64,000 nt of DNA from Paramyrothecium sp. XJ0827. Its lineage: Eukaryota > Ascomycota > Sordariomycetes > Hypocreales > Stachybotryaceae. A model generated the notes under the pieces. That model had not been told where the DNA came from, made no database searches, and worked only from the letters and a program-made list of their open reading frames with translations. Within the stretch, counting starts at the first letter, position 1; the number at the start of each line of letters is the position of its first letter. A program made the translations under genes and the position numbers. The DNA is taken from assembly GCA_020881915.1 (NCBI GenBank), contig JAJFPB010000007.1:3100001-3164000 (forward strand), read 5' to 3'. Shown here in pieces: positions 59,138 through 64,000 of this stretch.

Positions 59138-61507
59138 ATGGCCGTCGCCACGATAGGACTTCAGACTATTTATCTTGCATTATTAGCAGATATGGCAGCG
59201 CTCTCCTATCAGCAGCAGACGTCCCATCGGGTTGTTGGTAACTCAAAGTCTGTCAAGGCGTTTCTTAGCAGCACCTTGCAGCAGATGAGCCGTTACTTAA
59301 ACCTTTCCCAACCATACTTATGTGAGCGGTGTCAATTGTACGAGCAACGCTTCGATTGGTTCTTCCAACCCAGACAGACACCAACTACCATGCACGATTA
59401 CCGGATCATTGAGGATTACGGGCGCAGAATGTCGCGACGACAATGCGACTTGTGTAAAGCCTTGGCTCACTTGCTCCTGGGAGATGGTTATCCTAGTGCG
59501 TGCCTCATACCTTCATCTGACCCGTATGACGGTGTTTCAACGCGCGGTGCGAGTGTCGTGAAAGAGTTTGATAGGAGAGAGCAGGTATGGATCACGAATA
59601 TCCTAACCACAAGAGAGAAAGCCAGCGTTGAGGGCTACCAGCTAGGAGATTTTGCCATGTGCATTGCGCTAGGCCGTCATGGGTTTCGGAGCTCAACTCC
59701 TATCGAACAGCAAGTCCAGAATACCTGTCAGCGAGACGCTGCTTTGGTACCAGTATGGTCGGAGAAATCGCCGTATGGCGCCAAGATCATCCAGAGAGGC
59801 CTTTTCAATGCTACGGCAGTCAAGCATTGGATTGATGATTGCAATCGGCACCATAAACGTTGTAGTCGTCAGCATATATCATCGATGGATCTGCGAGTCA
59901 TAGACTGTTCGAGCGGTGATTGTGTATCTAAGCCGCAAGGATCGCCTTACGTGGCCTTGAGTTATGTCTGGGGCCACAAAAAGACACAGGCAAACCCACG
60001 CATACCGAAAGAGAAACAAATACCGCGGCTCATTCTCGATGCTATGGCCGTGACTAGGCGGCTAGGCTTTTGCTTCCTGTGGGTAGACCAATACTGTATC
60101 GATCAAAAAGATGAAGCGGAGAAGATGAGGTTGATACGCATGATGGACAGGATATATGAGCAAAGTGTCGTTACTATCGTTGCAGCCGTGTCAGATCACG
60201 ACGAGATGGGTTTGCCGGGCGCAGGAACCAAGCCAACTTTGTGGAGAAGCCCGCAGACAACCGTGAGCATCGGGCCTCATAAGCTGGTATCGACGCGCCC
60301 GAATGTACGGGATGCTATTGAAGGCTCAAAGTGGCTCACCCGAGGATGGACATATCAGGAAGCCATGATGTCTTGCCGCTGCCTTTTGTTTACCCGAAGC
60401 CAGGTGTACATGGTTTGCAGGACCACCACAAGGTGCGAAAGCATCCCTTCCTTGCCAGAGGGAACAGCCTTTGAAGACAGTAACACGATTGAATCATTAT
60501 TCGGCGGGCGAGTGAATGCATCAGGCCAAGAAGGCCCCCTCAAATCCCTCGAACGTTCAATCACGGTTTACCTGTCACGAGACCTCAGCCGAGCATCTGA
60601 CAGTCTCCATGCTTTCAAGGCTATTCTTGCCCAATCTCCGTTTCGTTCCTACTGGGGCATACCTCTGTTGGGGCACACGCTCTCGCTCTCTGGGCGGGAG
60701 TGTGAAGTTGCTGCCTGCAGTACTGACAGGAGAGAAAGGCAGGCTTTTCTTAATGGTCTCTGTTGGTACGTGAGCAGCTCGACCAAGAGCTGGATAGTCG
60801 AGTCGACGGCAGAACGGAGAGCGGACAATCCGACTTGGTCGTGGACCAGCTTACATACTGCAGCCATACGGTTTCATCAATACCACGACCGGAAAGACGC
60901 GCCGAATTGGACGTATGTCACCCGGTGCTCTAATGTACGGATCTGGGTGTGCAGCGATCCACCAAACTCGTCGACTCCACCTTCTTGGCTTCCGGCAGGT
61001 AAAATGTTTGGAAGCTGCACGGAGAGACTACTACCAGAACTGAAGCCTCTTCTAAAACTGGAGACCCTCGTCGGCGAAGTAGTCCGTGTAGAGATACGCT
61101 ATCTGCTTCATCATGGCGACTACAGCGTGTTCGCGCCGCAAAAGGAGCTCTTTCAAGGCGACAGCCCAGTCAGATTGTACATAAAAGGCCACGAGAACCA
61201 CCCACAGACATACCTGCCCGCAAAAATGGACTGTGACGAGCCCGACCTTGAATCGATGTTGGACGACTTCAATGGTACCACGCGTAAGCCGCGGCGATGG
61301 CGCGTTGCCTTGATCACCGAGACTTCGATTATGCAGAAACTTGAAGGTGGTCATCTTGCTCCTGTGAACGAGGCGGGCTGCGACTGGAGAGCATTTTATC
61401 TTGTTCTAAAGGAGCAGGACAATCTGTGGTATAGGGCGGGTATAGCTGAGATTTCTGGAAAAATCCGGCTAAGCAATCTGTCTAAGAAAACAATGATCTT
61501 GGCATAG
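59138..61507 (+). CDS. HET-domain protein (heterokaryon incompatibility)
   Basis: HET domains trigger cell death after fusion of unlike hyphae in several fungi; most family members have no known partner. The gene is a single exon. From ATG 59138 it codes 789 residues; ATG 59192 (771 residues) is equally possible, and an upstream non-ATG extension was not used. The N-terminal part has Cys pairs (CERC and CDLC) common in this family. The HET domain (about residues 270-420) shows YVALSYVWG, then LGFCFLWVDQYCIDQ, IYEQSVVTIVAA, and later RGWTYQEAMMSCRCLLFT. The frame is intact throughout. A C-terminal region of about 300 residues has no recognised domain. The STAND pseudogene is 3.2 kb upstream. 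Confidence 0.92.
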   Translation: MAVATIGLQTIYLALLADMAALSYQQQTSHRVVGNSKSVKAFLSSTLQQMSRYLNLSQPYLCERCQLYEQRFDWFFQPRQTPTTMHDYRIIEDYGRRMSRRQCDLCKALAHLLLGDGYPSACLIPSSDPYDGVSTRGASVVKEFDRREQVWITNILTTREKASVEGYQLGDFAMCIALGRHGFRSSTPIEQQVQNTCQRDAALVPVWSEKSPYGAKIIQRGLFNATAVKHWIDDCNRHHKRCSRQHISSMDLRVIDCSSGDCVSKPQGSPYVALSYVWGHKKTQANPRIPKEKQIPRLILDAMAVTRRLGFCFLWVDQYCIDQKDEAEKMRLIRMMDRIYEQSVVTIVAAVSDHDEMGLPGAGTKPTLWRSPQTTVSIGPHKLVSTRPNVRDAIEGSKWLTRGWTYQEAMMSCRCLLFTRSQVYMVCRTTTRCESIPSLPEGTAFEDSNTIESLFGGRVNASGQEGPLKSLERSITVYLSRDLSRASDSLHAFKAILAQSPFRSYWGIPLLGHTLSLSGRECEVAACSTDRRERQAFLNGLCWYVSSSTKSWIVESTAERRADNPTWSWTSLHTAAIRFHQYHDRKDAPNWTYVTRCSNVRIWVCSDPPNSSTPPSWLPAGKMFGSCTERLLPELKPLLKLETLVGEVVRVEIRYLLHHGDYSVFAPQKELFQGDSPVRLYIKGHENHPQTYLPAKMDCDEPDLESMLDDFNGTTRKPRRWRVALITETSIMQKLEGGHLAPVNEAGCDWRAFYLVLKEQDNLWYRAGIAEISGKIRLSNLSKKTMILA

Positions 61508-62011
61508 ATACCTTCGATTAAATCCAAAATGGAATTTTAGGTTTGTATTTATACTGTCATTATACACGAGAGAACAGTATTGGGTAAATATCGCGTATCA
61601 ACGCCATATTAGGTTTGGGTATTACCACTGGCAACTTGGACAACGTACCGGAATCTTTTGACAGTACACCCAAAGGACTGCGTGTACGACGTTTCCTCAC
61701 AAGTTTGAGGTTTTACAAACGATACATCCGAATGGAAACTTCCGCGTTGAGTCACTACGTCACGAGGAGCAAATGTGGTGTAAGCAAGACTGGTATGAGT
61801 AAACGAATATGCTTGGTATCTGGTTGAAAAGATATTGGTAGACTATCCCATGTCTTTGTGTATATGCAGCAACTAAGATATGCATTTGATAAATGTGCAT
61901 TTTGTAACGATATTTCCCAACCATATAGACGATATTGAGGGTATCTCGCAGAGTAAATCACTTAGCCTGCCCAGGCTCTTTCCTGCAGGACGAAGGTGTA
62001 CGCTCATCTTT
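61508..62011. other. convergent intergenic region
   Basis: About 500 AT-rich bases between the stop codons of the HET gene (plus) and the transporter gene (minus). It should carry both 3' UTRs; nothing else is seen. Confidence 0.5.
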
Positions 62012-63841
62012 CTAGTATGTATAGCGGAACATCTTGTTCTCCTTGTCCGTCATCGTGGCCCAGGTCTCGGGAGCCATGTAGGCCTCCTCGGTGACCTTGT
62101 TAGCGCTGGCGCGCTTCTTGTTGGCCCAGACGTAGTAGAGGAAGAGGCAGAAGGTCGTGAGGGCGCAGCCGGCCTGGGTGCCCATGACAGCAAGCTTGGC
62201 GGGGCGGAACTGGGGAGCGTCGCGGGCCTGGAAGGTCTGGGGGCCGATAATGTTGCCGAGGGAGAAGGATCCGCTGACGATGGCAGCAGCAAATGCTCGC
62301 TTGGTGGCACCACCGAAGTTGGCAACGGTCCACTAGGGTCATGCGGTCAGTACTTCGTACGCTCAGTTTCGGGTCCAAGCGACTTACAGCGTAGAAAATG
62401 GTCAGAGGAGCGACGACGGCGTTGACCAGATAGATGCCAGCAAGAACACCGTGTCGGTTCTTCTGAGGATTTAAGAATGACATGAGAGCGCCTCCAAGGA
62501 TACTGGACACATGTCAGGTGACTTCCAAGGTTGCACAAGGGCGGAGACGGGAACTTACGCGGGGCAAATGCAGAGAATGATCCAGGCCCATCGGTGGGAC
62601 TGTTTGCGGATGCCGTAGCCGACCATAAGCGTGAAGAAGATGCTGACGACACCGGACGGCATGTTCATCAGTGCAGCTCGCTTGGGTGTGTAGCCTAGGT
62701 TGCGGATGAGGGTAGCCGAGTAGGTTGTAACAACACCGCTGGAGACCGAAAGCTAATGCTGGTCAGCTTTTATGCCGCGGGTAGTAAGGGCCATGAACTT
62801 ACCAGGACGACAGAGAGAACCATGAGGTACAACTGGGGATCGGTGAGTGCCTCGAGGATCTCCTTGAATCGGAACTTGCGGCTCTCGATACCGGTCTGGT
62901 TGACACTGACGTGCTTGAGCAGAGCAACCTTCTCCTTGTCGGACAGCCAGGGGGCCTTCATGGGGGTATCGGGCAGGAAGAAGAAAGTGGCAAGGCCGAT
63001 GATCACAGTGATAAGGCCCAGGACAACAAACATGGTGCGCCATCCCGCGAGGGCAGCGCCAGGGGTCATGTGCTGGAAGCCGTAGGAGACGGCACCGCCG
63101 ATGATCTGGCCCAGACCCAGACCGAGGTACCAGAAGGAGAAGCGAGGAGCCTGCTCAGACTTGGTATACCACTGGCTGCTGATAAGCATCAGGGATGGGC
63201 CGATGGTGGCCTCGAAGATGCCGAGGAAGACGCGGGAGACAAGCAGAGTCTGGTAGTTGTGGGCAGCGGCACCGCAGGCGGTTGCGATACCCCAGAGGAT
63301 GACGTTGGCTCCGAGCCACTTGCCAGCGGGGACCATCTGGAGGAAGTAGGCTGAAAAAGCAAGTCAGACACGGGCCGCCACGACATTGACGGGATGAGGC
63401 AACTTACTGTTGGGGATCTCGAAGCAGAGCAGACCAACGAAGAGGAAAGTCGCGATGTTAGAGAACTCGTTTCCTTTGAGTTGGAGATCTTTGGGTAGAC
63501 CCATGACGGCAGCATACTACGGTGGGACTGCGATCAGACTCTCGTTCAGTCATGTAGTTGTGGTTGGGAACACTCACGTTGAGAATGACCTTGTCAAGGA
63601 ACTGCATGGTGTAGCAGCAGAACATGAGAGGCACAATGCGCCAATCGATCTTGTGCCGGAGCTTGTCGATGTCGACGGGCTCCTCGGTTCCCTCGCCACC
63701 GGAAGCATTGCGGTGGTCGTTCAAGAACTTCCATGCAGCATCGACGTTGGTATCTGGCCTGACGCCCTCCTCACTGCCACTGGAGGGCGGCGCGGGAGAG
63801 GTCGTCTCCACATCGCGGGTCTTCTCGTCGACAGAAGACAT
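62012..63841 (-). CDS. MFS transporter, Dal5-like anion:cation symporter family
   Basis: Plasma-membrane proton symporter of organic anions, as in allantoate, nicotinate or related permeases. Exons 63841-63578, 63516-63408, 63350-62803, 62752-62559, 62502-62388 and 62332-62012 give 516 residues with about 12 membrane helices. Family marks: DWRIVPLMFCCYTMQFLDK in the first helix; RVFLGIFEATIGPSLMLISS and WYTKSEQAPRFSFWY after the fourth; and LPDTPMKAPWLSDKEK in the central loop. The N-terminal 60 residues are hydrophilic and acidic; the C-terminal tail is short and ends in Arg-Tyr-Thr-Tyr. Introns are 50-61 bases, each with GTAAGT or GTGAGT donors. Substrate cannot be told from the sequence. 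Confidence 0.94.
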
Positions 63842-64000
63842 TTTCGGTCACCTGCAGGGAAGAAGAAAAGAAGAGACGTTGTACGCGTGCCAATGGCGTC
63901 GACAGGACCGGGTAGCGTCTGGTCTGTCGGATGTTAGCCGCGGGAGTGAGCTTTGACAGGCGACGCGCCGCGCGATACCAACAAGCAATTACTGGCCCCC
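63842..64000. other. promoter side of the MFS transporter gene
   Basis: The last 159 bases are upstream of the transporter start on the minus strand. No coding sequence or clear element is recognised before the window ends. Confidence 0.4.

Overview
This window is nuclear DNA from a filamentous ascomycete (Pezizomycotina), probably a Sordariomycete. Genes are split by short GT-AG introns of about 50-200 nt, several with CTAAC/CTAAAC-like branch sites, and lie on both strands with long spacers. The families are typical of these fungi: a HET-domain protein, an NB-ARC/TPR STAND gene, Zn2Cys6 regulators, an HsbA-type secreted protein, a Dal5-like MFS transporter and a 26-residue metallothionein with the Neurospora-type cysteine spacing. 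All exon structures were inferred by eye from splice motifs, frame continuity and family motifs.

Layout. 1-4.0 kb has no supportable gene. 4.0-8.1 kb: an HMT1-type ABC half-transporter with a probable long C-terminal tail, convergent with the co-chaperone SGT2 (8.5-9.9 kb). 10.2-11.3 kb: an AT-rich patch and a decayed DUF7730-like gene. 12.6-16.5 kb: a RING-CH membrane protein, a small membrane protein and a two-exon metallothionein. 17.7-25.8 kb: a hypothetical protein, a Gal80-like protein divergent from a Zn2Cys6 regulator, a small hypothetical protein and a second Zn2Cys6 regulator. 27.8-32.5 kb: a secreted type-B carboxylesterase and galactokinase. 37.0-49.1 kb: two paralogous C2H2 regulators in the same direction, preceded by 4.5 kb and 8.3 kb of DNA without recognisable genes. 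50.7-61.5 kb: an HsbA-like secreted protein, an NB-ARC/TPR pseudogene with five lesions, a cytochrome P450 and a HET-domain protein. 62.0-63.8 kb: an MFS transporter.

Possible links between genes. The Gal80-like gene lies head to head with a Zn2Cys6 gene, with a CGG-N4-CCG inverted repeat between them, and galactokinase is about 10 kb away; a Gal4/Gal80-like circuit is possible but unproven. HMT1 and metallothionein both handle metals. The STAND pseudogene and HET gene form a small self/non-self recognition neighbourhood. C-to-T type stop codons in both decayed genes, and AT-rich patches, suggest past RIP-like mutation. The most decision-worthy observations are the broken STAND gene, the Gal80-like/Zn2Cys6 pair, the hidden metallothionein, the HMT1 tail and the large spacers in front of the twin C2H2 genes.
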